This document shows positions 51,641 to 62,712 of a stretch of DNA of 64,000 bases, piece by piece. The notes beneath the pieces are model-generated. The model was not told the DNA's origin. It ran no database searches and worked only from the letters and a program-made list of their open reading frames with translations. Position 1 is the first letter of the stretch. Each line of letters opens with the position of its first letter. The position numbers and the translations under genes were made by a program. This DNA is from Phlebiopsis flavidoalba (lineage: Eukaryota; Basidiomycota; Agaricomycetes; Polyporales; Phanerochaetaceae), in assembly GCA_035772785.1 (NCBI GenBank), contig JAOCPU010000001.1:2666001-2730000 (forward strand), given 5' to 3'.

Positions 51641-52032
51641 GCTAGGCATTTATCATGTTCTTACCACCCAAAGCAATATTCTAGGGTGTGCACAACACGG
51701 GGTACTATGATGCTCCACGCGATACAAGGCTTGGTCGAAGTGGAGAGCGGGAAGTCGAGCTGTAGAAGGTATGGTGTCTGAGTGAACAATAACAGAACTC
51801 ACGCGGCAAACGAGGAAGAGCAAGACATCCGTTGTGGGCGCTAGACCGTTTCTGCTCCGTGAGGCGATTCGCATGACACACCGCACGCCGTTTTGCTGGA
51901 TTGATGGTCCTGGGTGTCGATCGGAAGTTCAGCCGTCCTTCGGCGCAAAATCTTGAGTTTGAATACGGGAGACGGCTGCTTGGACATTCCCAGATCCATA
52001 GCTGGGCGTTTAAAGTGCTCGGGTTCAAAGGC

Positions 52033-52039
52033 TATAAAT
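52033..52039 (+). promoter_or_regulatory. TATA box of family copy B
   Basis: TATAAAT lies 88-94 nt before the ATG at 52127, followed by a CA/CT-rich leader. This is a usual distance for a fungal core promoter and indicates copy B retains its own promoter. Confidence 0.55.
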
Positions 52040-52126
52040 CAGCAGCCCAGCGAAACAGCCCAGCAACCAACACGAAACCAATATCAATCCGAGCCACCAC
52101 CACCGTCCTCTCTTCACTGACTAACT

Positions 52127-52930
52127 ATGCCAACCACCAACCAGCGAAGCTTATGTCTCTCACCCCCACGATTGATCTCACATCCAACCCATGGCGGTTA
52201 CCCTCGACAATCGATGAACGGGTATCCCGACTGTGGGGTACGTTTCAACAGGACGAAATGAGGCTTCACACACACGTCTTCCGAAATGTAGGAGTGAGAT
52301 GTCCTTCCGGGGCATGAGAGTCAAGTACGACGATGGGACGCCAATCATGACACCGTTTCCAAGACGTTGTCGCGTAGGGCTTTATTTGTGTGGAGAAACT
52401 TGACTTTGGCGCGGTTCAGTGCAGTGTCAGGTAGACGTCGTCTTTGACACGGGTGGCGCCGAGTCCATTCTTCTCCAGCAGCCTCTCGCTGATTGCCCAC
52501 GTGGCTACGGAGGCAACTTAGATAGCTTTTCCATGAGCTACGCAAGCCAACCACGGAGCTAGCCCCGCGCTGGCACGTCACACCGAGAAACACCTTCCCC
52601 GATCTCGTCTTCTATGGCATACCAATAGATGTCAAACATCGTGCTATGGCGTTGCAGAAGAGTGGCACAAGAAAAAAAATCGCATACTTAACGTCGACGG
52701 TCAACACCAGCTCAGGTTTGCGGTCAACCTGATCAACCATGTGTGTCGCGTGAGGCATCATTCGTGTGCACAAGGTGATGTAGGTCCTCCCTGAGCGTCG
52801 TAACAACTGGATCATTGCATTTTATACAATCGCGACATGGAAAGCATTGGGTTTCCCGAACCGGGAGGAGGAACATCGTCTGACTTCACAAATTCAAGAG
52901 CTTATTCATCTTCCCGAACTTTCCCAGGAA
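52127..52930 (+). pseudogene. Unknown dispersed gene family, copy B
   Basis: Aligned with copy C at DNA level: the segment around 52175-52235 matches 54409-54470 (family block D-LIQPMRTLEIDDGVNW, here frame-shifted). APRWHVTPRNTFPDLVFYGI at about 52563 matches the copy C version, then LINHVCRVRH and IRVHKV. FPNREEEHRLTSQIQELIHL at about 52853 ends the recognisable part. An A-rich run (52671-52679) sits at the same site as the long A/T run of copy A. The middle (52250-52550) is diverged. Stops and frame changes interrupt the gene. Function unknown. Confidence 0.72.
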
Positions 52931-54202
52931 AATATTTGGGGTCTGGGCAAGTCGTGAAGAGTAGTCCCCTGCAGACATATACCACCGGAGGTATGTGTGG
53001 ATAATTACATTTCGATTTGTGCATATCGGACTGATCCATCTTGAATGCAGAATTATTAGACTTTTCTCTGAGTGCCGTACCACCGTGTTCGCACATTGGT
53101 CACTTTTGGTGTTTCCTGCAGTCGGCCGCATGTCCATGTTCATTGTTACCCCACGCACTTAGTCTCGAGAATCTGTTCCCCGTCTCAGGCCTTCTCTTAG
53201 TTCAAATCAAGCGGCACCAATGTCCACATCGTTTTATGTGTACGATAGAAGTTACTTTCATGCTGGATATTCAAAGGCTCGAACTCTGCACAAGCGATCC
53301 AGTGTTCGATATTTATGAGGGTGGAGCCCAAAAGCTGGTCTCGGGGGCCGAAAACAGAGCACGGACAGCGGACGTGTCTAGCCCCAAAAGCCGCTCAAAC
53401 TCTGGCAACACAAGCCATCACCCGCATTTGCAATTTCAAACTACCATCTTTATCATCTACCCATCGCCATGGCCGCTACCTAACGGGACTCTTCGTCTCG
53501 CTAGTCCACGGTGACCTCAGTCCACACCTGTGAGGCGCTCAAAACCAACCTCTCGACCCCCCACAAATCTTGTGACCGTAAACTAGTATCAGGGCACGTG
53601 CTAGAATCGCTCAAAAACATCAGAGAAAACGTGTAAGCTACAGACCCAAGGTACAAAGTTATCTGGTTTGTTTTTGGCTCCGTGCAGTTTCAAAATGTTT
53701 TGAGTTACCCTGGGACCGAACAATTACCATATATGGTATTTGATCCGACATTGATACGGCTGACAAATGATCGGAAAGCCCCCGACCCTGGTCATCCAGC
53801 CGCCCAAACTTGGCACCGTTGGGCACCCTGGGGTGAATTATCCTACATTGCGAGGGGTTTTAAAGGCGAGTTGAGCTATGACTCTCACTCATGAGAGGTA
53901 TTTTTAGAACATAAATAGTTGCAAATGAGTCAATAAATGAATATATATAGGCGCGGAATTTTTTTGCTGGAACGAATAGACGCCAAATAATAGGATTTTT
54001 TCGATATTTTTAAATTACGGACAGAACACCCAGTTTTCACGCCTAAAACGAAAGGATAAAGGCCCCAAAGTCAAAACTGCGCGCCCCCACACAGAGGCGT
54101 CGAGTTTTGGCGATTTCACACTGTAGTACAACGCAGCCTTCAGATTGATGACGATATCGATTCGGGACGCACTGACGGGCGAGGAACCCCCCGCGTCGTC
54201 TG
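52931..54202. other. About 1.3 kb without an assigned gene
   Basis: Frames at 53041-53514 and 53682-53894 are open but unrecognised. One reads LFVSLVHGDLSPHL, a motif that resembles the catalytic loop of small-molecule kinases, but without supporting flanks. AT-rich DNA follows to 54010. Confidence 0.35.
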
Positions 54203-54290
54203 TATCCTTCAAACGAGCTTCGATGATGTCGTTCAGGAGAAGGAAGATGCGGTCGCCCAGGCTCGTCAAGCGCAGAAGGACGCTGTGAAT
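54203..54290 (+). pseudogene. Displaced Hook gene fragment
   Basis: This 88-bp stretch matches Hook coding DNA at 45341-45430 almost base for base and in the same orientation. It encodes QTSFDDVVQEKEDAVAQ followed by ARQAQKDAVN in one open frame. No other Hook sequence is seen around it. It ends 71 bp before the start of family copy C, so a piece of the Hook coiled-coil region has been copied here. Confidence 0.85.
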
Positions 54291-54361
54291 CTGACATAAT
54301 CCCACACAGTTGGCGCCACAGCCGACACGAACCACTTCTATCTCTACCTCTGACTCTCGCG

Positions 54362-55070
54362 ATGGCTGCCAACGCTATCACAAATCCCTACGTCTGTGAC
54401 TCACAGCGATCTTATTCAACCCATGCGTACCCTCGAAATTGATGACGGTGTCAACTGGATGCGATAACATATGAACCCATCGTGCCCGACGATGAGAGTG
54501 ACAAGCCGGCCAAACGTAGACGCATAACCAAATCCCAGAAGGAGGCCCGTAGGGCGGCATGGGTTGAAAACCTCACTCTGGAGGAGTTTGTGGAGTCTTA
54601 TCTAACTCGGGTACGTCGACTTATTCTCCTACTGCAACTGTGTCACTGAATCGTCGTGGCTAGGCGGAGTTGAAGAGATTCTTTGCGCTGCGCGCGCCCA
54701 GCGACGGAGCTGGCGCTCCTCTCGCGCTGGCACGTCACGCCGGAGAATACCTTCCCCGACCTCGTCTTCTATGGCATGCCAGTCACGACGTCAACGTCGT
54801 AGTACGCGCTGCGGAAGAGTGGCACAAGAGGGAAAGGTCGTTCCTTATGTTGACGGCCATCATCAGCTCGCACCGGTTTGCGGTAAATCTGATCAACCAG
54901 GTGTGTGGCGTGAGGCACATCCGCGTGCACAAGGTGTTATACATCCTCCCGACGACGATCAACACAACTGGGTCGTATGCCTATACAACAACCGTGACAT
55001 GGCGAAATGGGGCTTTCCGAATAAAGAGGAAGAAGATCGCCTCACTAGCCAATCCAGAAGATTCTGACAA
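54362..55070 (+). pseudogene. Unknown dispersed gene family, copy C (best preserved)
   Basis: ATG at 54362 (MAANAITNPYV). THSDLIQPMRTLEIDDGVNW, KSQKEARRAAWVENLTLEEF and VESYLTR follow. An intron of 53 nt (54611-54663) lies at the same place as the intron of copy A. Then come AELKRFFALRAPS, WHVTPENTFPDLVFYGMP (shifted frame), EEWHKRERSFLMLTAIISS, HRFAVNLINQVCGVRHIR, VHKVLYILP, HNWVVCLYNNRDMAKW and GFPNKEEEDRLTSQ. A few single-base shifts break it (near 54450, 54705, 54790 and 54950). Expected length is about 240-260 residues. The protein is rich in charged and aromatic residues, with no signal peptide or membrane segment, and I do not recognise it. The Hook fragment lies directly upstream. Confidence 0.78.
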
Positions 55071-55514
55071 CCTTCACGATAGTCCAACGAACTTATGGCT
55101 TTGGGCCATGCGAGAGGAATATCCTCTTAAACACAGGCGACGAAAGGCCACTGTAAGTGATTACCCGTTTTCATACACATTAGATTGAATGACTTCTAGC
55201 AGAAGCAGTGAAAATCGGTTGAGCTCCTCACCGTGCTGATGTGCTCGCACATTGTTGCCTCCTCACACCTCGGTCGTAAGTCGAATGTCTATGTCAGCAT
55301 TTTAATTATATATACACGACACGACTTCTGGAGAAGAATTCATACGTGTTGAAGTTTGGTCTTGCATTCCCCTTCGGGTGCCCCACGTCAACTGCTCAGT
55401 GCGATATATGCTGCGGTCGCCGACGAAGGGCCGCAACCCTCGTTTCCCTCTCTCTTTTAAAATAATCTGTCCTGACTCCTAAGGTAAAGTGTTTGCGTAC
55501 GCTATCACGTGATT

Positions 55515-55615
55515 AAATTTGCAAATGACATCTACTTATTCCTGATTTTGTCTTTCATGGCGTACCAGTCGATTTCACCGTCGTCTAAGGCGGTGCGGAA
55601 GAGTGTACATTGTAG
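55515..55615 (+). pseudogene. Unknown dispersed gene family, copy D (fragment)
   Basis: Around 55527-55605 a frame reads PDFVFHGVPVDFTVV and then GAEECTL. This corresponds to the block FPDLVFYGMPV...AAEEW of copy C. No other family blocks were found beside it, so it is a short remnant. Confidence 0.5.
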
Positions 55616-55815
55616 TGACGTTAGCAATGATTACGCAGTTGCTAGCGAGACATCGGCCCCCCACCAAACGGATGACCAGCATGGTGCACACTATAGGACT
55701 CGAACTTGAACGGGATGCATTCTCGAGAGTGAAAGAACTCGAAAATGATATCTATAGGGAGGCGTCGCTCTGGGGATCCGAGCGATGAACCTATAGGGGA
55801 ATGGTTTTCGGATGG

Positions 55816-58049
55816 CTAAGCCGGATCGTTAAAGAGCAAATAAGTGGAGTCAGATTTAGGAGACTCACCTCGTAAACGCATTGGTTGAACGTAACGTGCG
55901 GGTCTCAACTCGTTCCCTGCATTGTCCAAGCCCGGTCGAATGTCAAACATTGTCAACAGGGCGACGCAGCTACGACCCAAACGCCTTGCGTCAGCCAGAT
56001 GGCGACCCTGGACAGATTCTGACACAGTACGCTTCATCATCGATCAACAAGAAATATGGGTTAAAATTGAGTGAATACCTTCTGCCATGGCCGTAGGTTA
56101 TGTTCGTTGGAATAAGGCGTTCGTTACGGTCAGGAAGAAATCGTTCCGGCTGGAATTTCGGTCTGGATTTTTGTACACCCTCTCATTCATTCGCCATAGG
56201 TCCCTTTCGTTGGACGTAAATATAAGACGACTCGTAGCGATATACGATGCACTCTCTTACGTACGCGCGCATTCACACGCGCATGACATTTTGAGCCTTT
56301 CGGACTCATGCAGCATACCATTGTACACATCGTCTTCAGTGGTTAAGTGGGGAATCGCTATATTCGAGTAAGTTAAACCGGTTTCGTATATGAAATAAAA
56401 TAGTCTCGGATTTATACCTAATGGTACTGGGAGGTTGCCATCTGCGAACAGAAAACGAGATTAGCGTTAGACTCCAAAACGGAATATCCCAAGAAGAAAT
56501 GTACACCTCATAGATTCGTAATTGCACTTTGAAGAATACGGGAGAGACTTGCGATCAGAGAAGTCGGGTAATCGATCTCGACCAAGTACGCTATCGAGCT
56601 CCATTTGTATCTTTTTCTCGTTGTGCGTCAGGAAAACATGAGCATATACCGCGATGAAATTCATGATTGTAGACCACGTCTGCCTGTGAGCCGAGTTTTG
56701 AGTCTATGCGCATAAAATTCGTTCTTTTTGTAAAGACTCACGGTTTCGGAGCCGGCTAGCAAAGAGGTGTCAGTTTGTTGCTCCTATATGAGTCCCGATG
56801 ACATTTACCTCCGACCATAGCGGTCGCATGGAGCCTGAGATTCGGAGTTCTCCGTCATTCATGCGATTTTCTCTCTCTCGAGGGTTTCCAGGTGAGACGC
56901 AATCAAAGCGGGGTAGGCTTGTCCAGCGGCCTACAGCCATGTTTATAGCCCGCACTACAAAGTCAATGGAAGGATTACCATTCTGCGACGCAGTTCATCA
57001 AACGGCATATGCTCGCGCTCCTGCTGCACCTTCCATGTGTCTGGAACAACGAATCTTTGAGTCTCCTGAGATATATAATAGGGGGCGTATTCACACAAAC
57101 CCTTGCAATTGCGAGACATTCAAGCCCCGGAATCCAGGACGGGAGGTAAATCACTGTTCTATCATGAGTTCTACTTTTCCTGGGGATAGAATGATGACTT
57201 ACGAAATGGCATTAAATCTAAGAATGAGGGTGTTGCCCCCATGGCAGCAAGCCTTCGAGTAATCTCTTGATTGAGCTCAATGATCCTGTCAAGCTTGCTA
57301 TCTTTGACCATGTCCGGACCGTATGCCACCTCAACGACAACACTGACAGTATACTAGTACATGATCTCAGCTTTCAAATGTTTGTAGGGCTACTTGTGCA
57401 ATGAATAGCATACCTGGTAAGGAGTGTTGTGGAGGCTCTTCTGGCAATCGTGAGAAGGTTCCGTACGAAAGTGCGCGAGCATGCTTGAGTTGGATGGGCT
57501 TGGTATGTCGCCGATTGCTTTGTGCTCAACGCCCCATGCCACCATTTTTGAGATCGAACGTATTCTTTCCCATACGGCATGAATGCGTGCTGAGGGGACC
57601 ATCCGGTTTCTATTCAGTGAGCTTAGTAATACTCCTCGATAAATAACCCTTTGAGGCCGTACAATTCGAACACGGGGAAAGCGAGGCCTGCCTACTGTAT
57701 ATGTTGCCTCGTTTGTCTAAGAGGTCCGATGTGCGCCTCTTGGCTACTTAATATGACGAGCCTCTGTCCAAAGATGTTGAAATGCATGACGTCTCCTGCG
57801 CTGAAGTTAAAATCAAACATGGCGCTCGGCTCGGGATGGAATTAACCTGACCGTATTTCTTTGCCAATTGTGCAAGACTAGACTGAATGTTCGTCCGAGG
57901 GAAAACACACGAGCATGTCCGAACAGAAATTCCTCGGGTCTGGGGCCAGGCGGCAAAGGGGTTTTGAGTCTTGTCCGTCTTCGAAAGTAAGACCAGTGGA
58001 TGGCACGAGAGCTAGAATAAGAGCAAGTAACCTGCCCGAGGGAGATCAT
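55816..58049 (-). pseudogene. Cytochrome P450 (P450-2), decayed
   Basis: Minus-strand pieces in P450 order: TPLPPGPRPEEFLFGHARVF near the N-terminus (about 57960), DLMPF...LPSWIPG (about 57190-57120), the region around the I-helix with KKIQMELDSVLGRDRLPDFSD (56610), a poor heme loop (RHLADARRLG, about 55975) and the C-terminus LLTMFDIRPGLDNAGNELRP with YLLFNDPA before the stop at 55816-55818. The heme-loop cysteine can be read only in a shifted frame (RICPGRHLAD-like). Frame breaks and stops are frequent. It resembles P450-1 at 33219-35439 in layout (for example DNAGNELRP versus DKVGNPIEP) and is probably a paralogue in the same broad P450 group. Confidence 0.85.
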
Positions 58050-58747
58050 GGTGCTTGCGTGTTCGTGGTGTAGAGCTAGGTCACGATTGATATATAGAAG
58101 CTGCGGCGCTCATCGCGTCTATAAGATTTTTGATACTCTAGGGTTCATCTGTGTCGTGATTGACTGATGATCAGTGCATTGCGGCATGTAGGAGAGCGTT
58201 GCGGACTTACGGAATTTGAGCCAGTCGGCATGACTGAGTACAACACGAAAGTACATGCCTTGAGGGTGGAGTATTTGCTTCTCTACAACCGCCACAAAAT
58301 ATTGTTGTAAAATGAAGCCACGATGATCACGGCCTCAGAGTCGGAAGATGACACACGGTGGTCTCATACGTTATAGCGGCAGCGCTACGGGAAATGTGGG
58401 ATATTCTGAAGTAGAGCTACGCATGCGATCTGTTCATAGAAAGAAAATTAAGACGTTGTTCAGCTCATAGACTACGAGATCAACTGCACGAGGGAGCCGG
58501 GGCGACAGGAATAAAATTGAGAGCTGGACACTACGGCAGATACCGAGCGCCACTGTTGTAAGCGCCAGGAGCACCAGCCTCAAGGATATAGGAGTGCGCT
58601 GATAACACAAGAGACACTTCCCGGCTTTACAAGAACGAACGTCAAAATATAGGGTTAAAAGAGGAAGGATACGCATATTTACGGAGTTAAGGGGCAATTT
58701 GATACTAGCACTAAGGTACAGCGACAATAAATATTCACAATCCAAAA
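58050..58747. other. Intergenic region, no gene seen
   Basis: About 700 bp. A minus-strand frame (58434-58832) is the read-through and shadow of the CDC50 3' end. No other feature was found. Confidence 0.5.
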
Positions 58748-60313
58748 TCACGACCGGTTCCACGACAGAAGTGACATGTCTCCCAATTTTCTGTTCACAT
58801 GCAAGCATGAGTCGTAGCTGTGAGGAAGACAAATGAGGAAGAAGCGTACCTCGGCTTTATCATGTGGCGAATGGTTCCCGGCGATAGCGAGGAACACGAA
58901 GAGCGATGGGCCGTCGCGGACGTACGCCCACCCAAGGAACGGATTCTTCCCGCCAATCCACGACACCGTGGAGATGACAATGGACTTGGTACCATGGAAC
59001 GACTGTACAGGATAGTCTGCGATGCATGTTGTTAGACGAGTTCAGGTGCGTACACGACGATATGACATACTGAGATTAACTGAAATGGGGTGTAACGCCC
59101 CTTCTGGAGATTGTCGTTGTCGTTTCGCCCCCAAAGCTTGGTGAACGTGGGAAGACCTGCAGTACGCATCCAGTTCTGGAAATGTTCATCCTCCTTCAGA
59201 TTCGGCGGGGGGTTGGCCTCAGTGTAACCATCCGGGAAGCGATCTTGCCAGTTAGGAGGCGGGGCAATCTGATCGATAGAGTAGCCAGGGGTGGCGACAT
59301 ACTTGTTCGCCTCGCCTGGCCATGCTATACCCTTCTCAGACCAGATGTACGTCGTGTCCGAGTTGGTGGTCAAAGTCAGATTTGCTGTATGTATCTACGG
59401 CTCGCCTTAAACATTTGAAGCATATATTATTCGAGGTAGTAAGACGCACCGTTAAATAGCGAGTTCGCTATGAGACCACAGGGGTAGATACCTTTGGTCG
59501 TTCCGTTGATCACAGCTGTCGTTATAGGCTTGCAATCGCCGGTATCAAGAGTGTGTATTGCTGACAAAATTTCCCTTCAACTGATTCGGGTCACTGCTCT
59601 TCACGTATTCGGCGATGGTTCTGGAAGAAGTTCGTCAACATTGTAGTACAGCAGTACTGTCGTGCGTCGAGCTCGTAAGGAATGTCGAACTGAATGAAGC
59701 ATTGGCGCTGTTGAGCCTTGTCGACGGAATTGTGTCCCCGCTCGTAACGGTCAGCGAGAATGCGTACTGAGGTGGAGTGAAAGGGCGCTATTCCGTGTGA
59801 CCTTGACCGCAACCGGTAGTTGTAGTTTTGGCATGTCGACATACTGTAGTGACGTGAGGGGGGATGCTGTCTGGTTCTCGCATTGAGTGTAGTCCAAGGG
59901 TAATTTCGGTAACCTGCGCGATCCGGTCAGTGAGCGAGGGGGGAAGGGAAATGAAAGGGGGGGGAATGTGGGGAAAATAGGGGGGGGAAGAACACTGAGG
60001 TGGGACGTAGCGTACCAGCCCGCTACACCCAGACCAGGAGGCCGCCGATGGGTGCAAAGAGGATTCCAATAATCAAAAGGGTTGGCAGTACGGTCTTTGG
60101 TGTCAGTATAGGCTGCCAGGCCTTCAATCGTTGCTGCTTGAAGGCAGTGTCTGGTCGTCACGGCTAAGTGTGAGTGAACGCCGGAGAGCGTAGTGAACCG
60201 GGTCTCGTACTGGCTGGTTTTTCCGCCAGCTTGCCTTTCTCTTTCTTGGGAGCATCACTGGCCGCATTTTCATCGCCCTCTGTCCGCCCGCGGTTTTCTT
60301 CTGAAGAGAGCCA
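58748..60313 (-). CDS. CDC50/LEM3-type beta subunit of P4-ATPase lipid flippase
   Basis: These two-pass membrane proteins escort P4-ATPases out of the ER and are needed for phospholipid flipping. The start MALF is followed by [32 protein letters not shown], an intron (60151-60210), [17 protein letters not shown] and the first membrane span [20 protein letters not shown]. The luminal domain has [80 protein letters not shown] and [20 protein letters not shown]. Then come [16 protein letters not shown], a second span and SLLSWNRS at the stop. Single-base shifts occur near the start and around 59750, 59640 and 58890. The layout matches a complete family member of about 400 residues. Confidence 0.94.
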
Positions 60314-60778
60314 TAGTGATACAAAGGAGCTGAAGATGAAGGAGTGAGTCGGAGTGGAAGGTGGCAGCGCAGCCTGAGACACCGGCCAGGCGGCGAGAGC
60401 TCTACATCACATCACCAGAGCTGACACACGGCGCTTGGGACTAAATAAAGCCTGGGGTAGGTTAGGGTTACTATATTGGAGCTTCCGCCCTCCGCCGTGT
60501 TTGTTGTCGAAGTTAGACCTGGACACCAAAATCATTGCTTCCAAGAGGTGAGCGTTGCGTCGTTACAGCCAATCATAAGAACTTTCGTGCTAGTATTACG
60601 TACCCTTGCTTGTCAAGGTATCTGTCGGGGGCACAATTATTTGAAATTCAACCTCCAACTCACCGGACTTTGCCGCAGAGCATCACATGCAGACGTCACG
60701 TCACGCACTCCACCCTTTGGGAACCCTTCTCCTTCAACGTAAGCGTATAATTAGTGTCGTCAAAATGAAGCAGAAATG
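60314..60778. other. Upstream region of CDC50, no gene seen
   Basis: About 465 bp. Contains short frames on the plus strand only. It probably holds the CDC50 promoter. Confidence 0.45.
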
Positions 60779-61003
60779 TTTCAGTGAGCTTAGTCTCGTT
60801 CCCATCCCGCACCGGACTCTCGAAAGCGCAAGGCTTTTCGGCCGGGCGAAAAGCAGGTGACATCGAAAAAAACGGATGTTCGCCGGTCGACCAGGACTTC
60901 AGTTTTTTTCGATGTCCCGACCGGTTCAGACCCGGCTATGTCCGGGCTAGGGGAAGTAGGCCTTCGGGCCTCTAAATGGCTGGGGACGAGACTATTTCAG
61001 TGA
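60779..61003. mobile_element. MITE-like element with 9-bp target-site duplication
   Basis: The element spans 60788-60994 (207 bp). It is flanked on both sides by the same 9 bases, TTTCAGTGA (60779-60787 and 60995-61003). Its ends are imperfect inverted repeats: TAGTCTCGTTCCCATCC at the left against TAGTCTCGTCCCCAGCC read inward from the right. Inside are three hairpins: 60833-60854 (GCTTTTCG stem), 60859-60916 (15-bp perfect arms) and 60958-60971 (AGGCC stem with TTCG loop). A 9-bp duplication with terminal inverted repeats fits a Mutator-like, non-autonomous element. No transposase is present. Confidence 0.75.
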
Positions 61004-61157
61004 TAGATGATGTACATCCCAATGGCACTGGCGACTTTTCTGTTGCCTAGAACCTGTGGCTTAGACGACAGTAACGCAGCGTGACGCGACGTTACAAGAA
61101 ACGCTCACAGTGCGACGCGACGCGCCGCCAGGTCGTGCTAGTCTCTGTGTTCCTAGG

Positions 61158-61188
61158 GCAGACCTTATATTGATGATATAAGGTCTGC
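61158..61188. repeat. Perfect 13-bp palindromic hairpin
   Basis: Arms GCAGACCTTATAT (61158-61170) and its exact complement (61176-61188) enclose the loop TGATG. It sits at the left edge of the following inverted-repeat element, and the outer bases GACCTTA recur in inverted form near 61782-61788. Confidence 0.8.
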
Positions 61189-61189
61189 A

Positions 61190-61773
61190 CCAATTTCGGG
61201 GGCCTTTGGCGGGTACCCCCAAATAGCCTTATTAAGGAAGGCACTGTGCCGTCGATCCGACGCGGAGATGTGGGGGGGAAAATTCTACGTTACCGGGGTA
61301 GAGCAAACTACGCGCACGCAGTACTTACTTATAATTACTGGTTCTCAGGTTTCTTCGTGTCTGTCGTATGTTCAACAAAATACGGACTCTTGAGGTGATT
61401 GCATCCCTTGATGTCCGTTTCATTTGAGCCTTACATTTCAGATTCGAGCCAAAATTACAGACCACCAATACCGAAACATTGTCGTGCTCTGTATACCCCT
61501 CCTTCAAGTTCAGTCAGTGATGCAAACTTGAAGGTAGCTACCGCGCTGTGTGGAGCTTGGCAATTTTCTACTCTGTATATTGCTCTGAAAGACATTTATC
61601 TCTCCCGCAACGAGAGCGAATCTCTTGCCAAAGCGGTGGCATATCACGAGCGATTCTAATGGCGGAGTTGCAATCCACGCGACATTCCACGCGACCAGCT
61701 CATAGCCGCCTGTTGGCCGGCGCCTACCATAAAAGGCTATTTGGGGGTACCCGCCAAACGCCCTGAAAATTGG
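61190..61773. mobile_element. Non-autonomous inverted-repeat element (about 584 bp)
   Basis: A 41-bp terminal inverted repeat: the left arm 61190-61230 and right arm 61733-61773 share a perfect 26-bp core (61205-61230 against 61733-61758; it contains GGCGGGTACCCCCAAATAG) and similar outer bases starting CCAATTT. The interior (61231-61732) has short frames but no transposase. No clear target-site duplication is seen, and the outer boundary may include the hairpin at 61158. Class of element undetermined. Confidence 0.8.
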
Positions 61774-61789
61774 AAACAGACTAAGGTCG

Positions 61790-62680
61790 TGGCCTCGCTC
61801 ACGTTCGTTTACCATCATCTTTCCGCGACCATGTCCCTCCCTTCACTTGATATAGCCAGTCGTAAATAATACGGTGACATCTGTATATCAACCCTAAAGT
61901 CAGCATCACATGAGTGCGAACGGACGGGCCTCGATTTGGGTTCGACACGGTCAACCTCTGCAGGTCCGATTGTGGGTGGCCCGTTCATGGACGGCGATAG
62001 CACGCCCATCGCAGTCGCCAAGGGACTACTGGGGACCAGATATGCCCCCAAAGACGATCATCCGCGCCGACGAGATCCGCAAGCTGCACGGCGACGGCGC
62101 GGGACCGCGCTCGCAAAATCATCGACACCTGGGTCGCCCACATCTGGAACATCGACAACCCGTGCTTGGAGGTCGAGCGGCACTCGGGGAGCATCTTCCA
62201 CATCTTGTGCGTTTTCTCTTTCGCTGCTGGATGACACTGCTGACGTGGCCGCGCGCAGCATGTTCGGCACTCCGTGCGCGAGATCCTCCCCGTGGCGGCC
62301 CAACGCTCTCGCGCTCTGGTCGCCGATCCTGCAGCTCTTCGGCTGGGGCACACCCGCGCGCACGTGACGTCGCTCGGGGATGCGGCGGCGAACCGCCACC
62401 TTTTTGCGCCGTATACGTGACGAAACCGTCCTGCCCCAGCTGCACAAACCCGCACGCGCCGCTCGAGGGCCTGCTCGCGCTGCACCTGCACGCCGCGGCG
62501 ACTTCCCTCGAGCACTGCGAGAACCTCGGCCACTGGGGCGCGGGATTCAACGCGTCCAACTAGTTTCCCGAGTTCTCCGACCAGTGGGTGTTCCGTGCGC
62601 GTGAGGCGCAACTTACTGAAGCCTGCACATCGCACCCAGGCAATCCCACAGAAGTATTTCAAACGCCAAGACAGCTCTTT
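61790..62680 (+). other. GC-rich coding-like region, unidentified
   Basis: From the ATG at 62042 the frame reads MPPKTIIRADEIRKLHGDGA. After a one-base shift it continues RARKIIDTWVAHIWNIDNPC and LEVERHSGSIFHIL. Later frames read CAVYVTKPSCPSCTNPHAPL and LEHCENLGHWGAGFNASN. Composition is clearly more GC-rich than the flanks, and codon-like structure continues to about 62560. I do not recognise a family. Overlapping long minus-strand frames are probably shadows. Confidence 0.35.
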
Positions 62681-62712
62681 TAACTAATCATACCTCGTAT
62701 AAATTTGCTTAA

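Noticed and set aside
51118..51693. CACTA-type transposon ends (left end CACTAAGGG)
   Set aside because: The right end reads CACACCCTAG rather than CACTA, similarity is short and no 3-bp duplication was found.
53480..53530. Kinase-like LVHGDLSPHL motif
   Set aside because: Only one short motif, with no matching flanks (no upstream nucleotide-binding region and no downstream DWE-type metal motif in a consistent frame).
58434..58832. 132-codon hydrophobic minus frame
   Set aside because: It overlaps the CDC50 3' end in another frame and continues into non-coding DNA. Its hydrophobic look is not supported by family similarity.
60476..60750. 88-codon plus frame upstream of CDC50
   Set aside because: No recognisable similarity and no splice sites. 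It lies in the probable CDC50 promoter.
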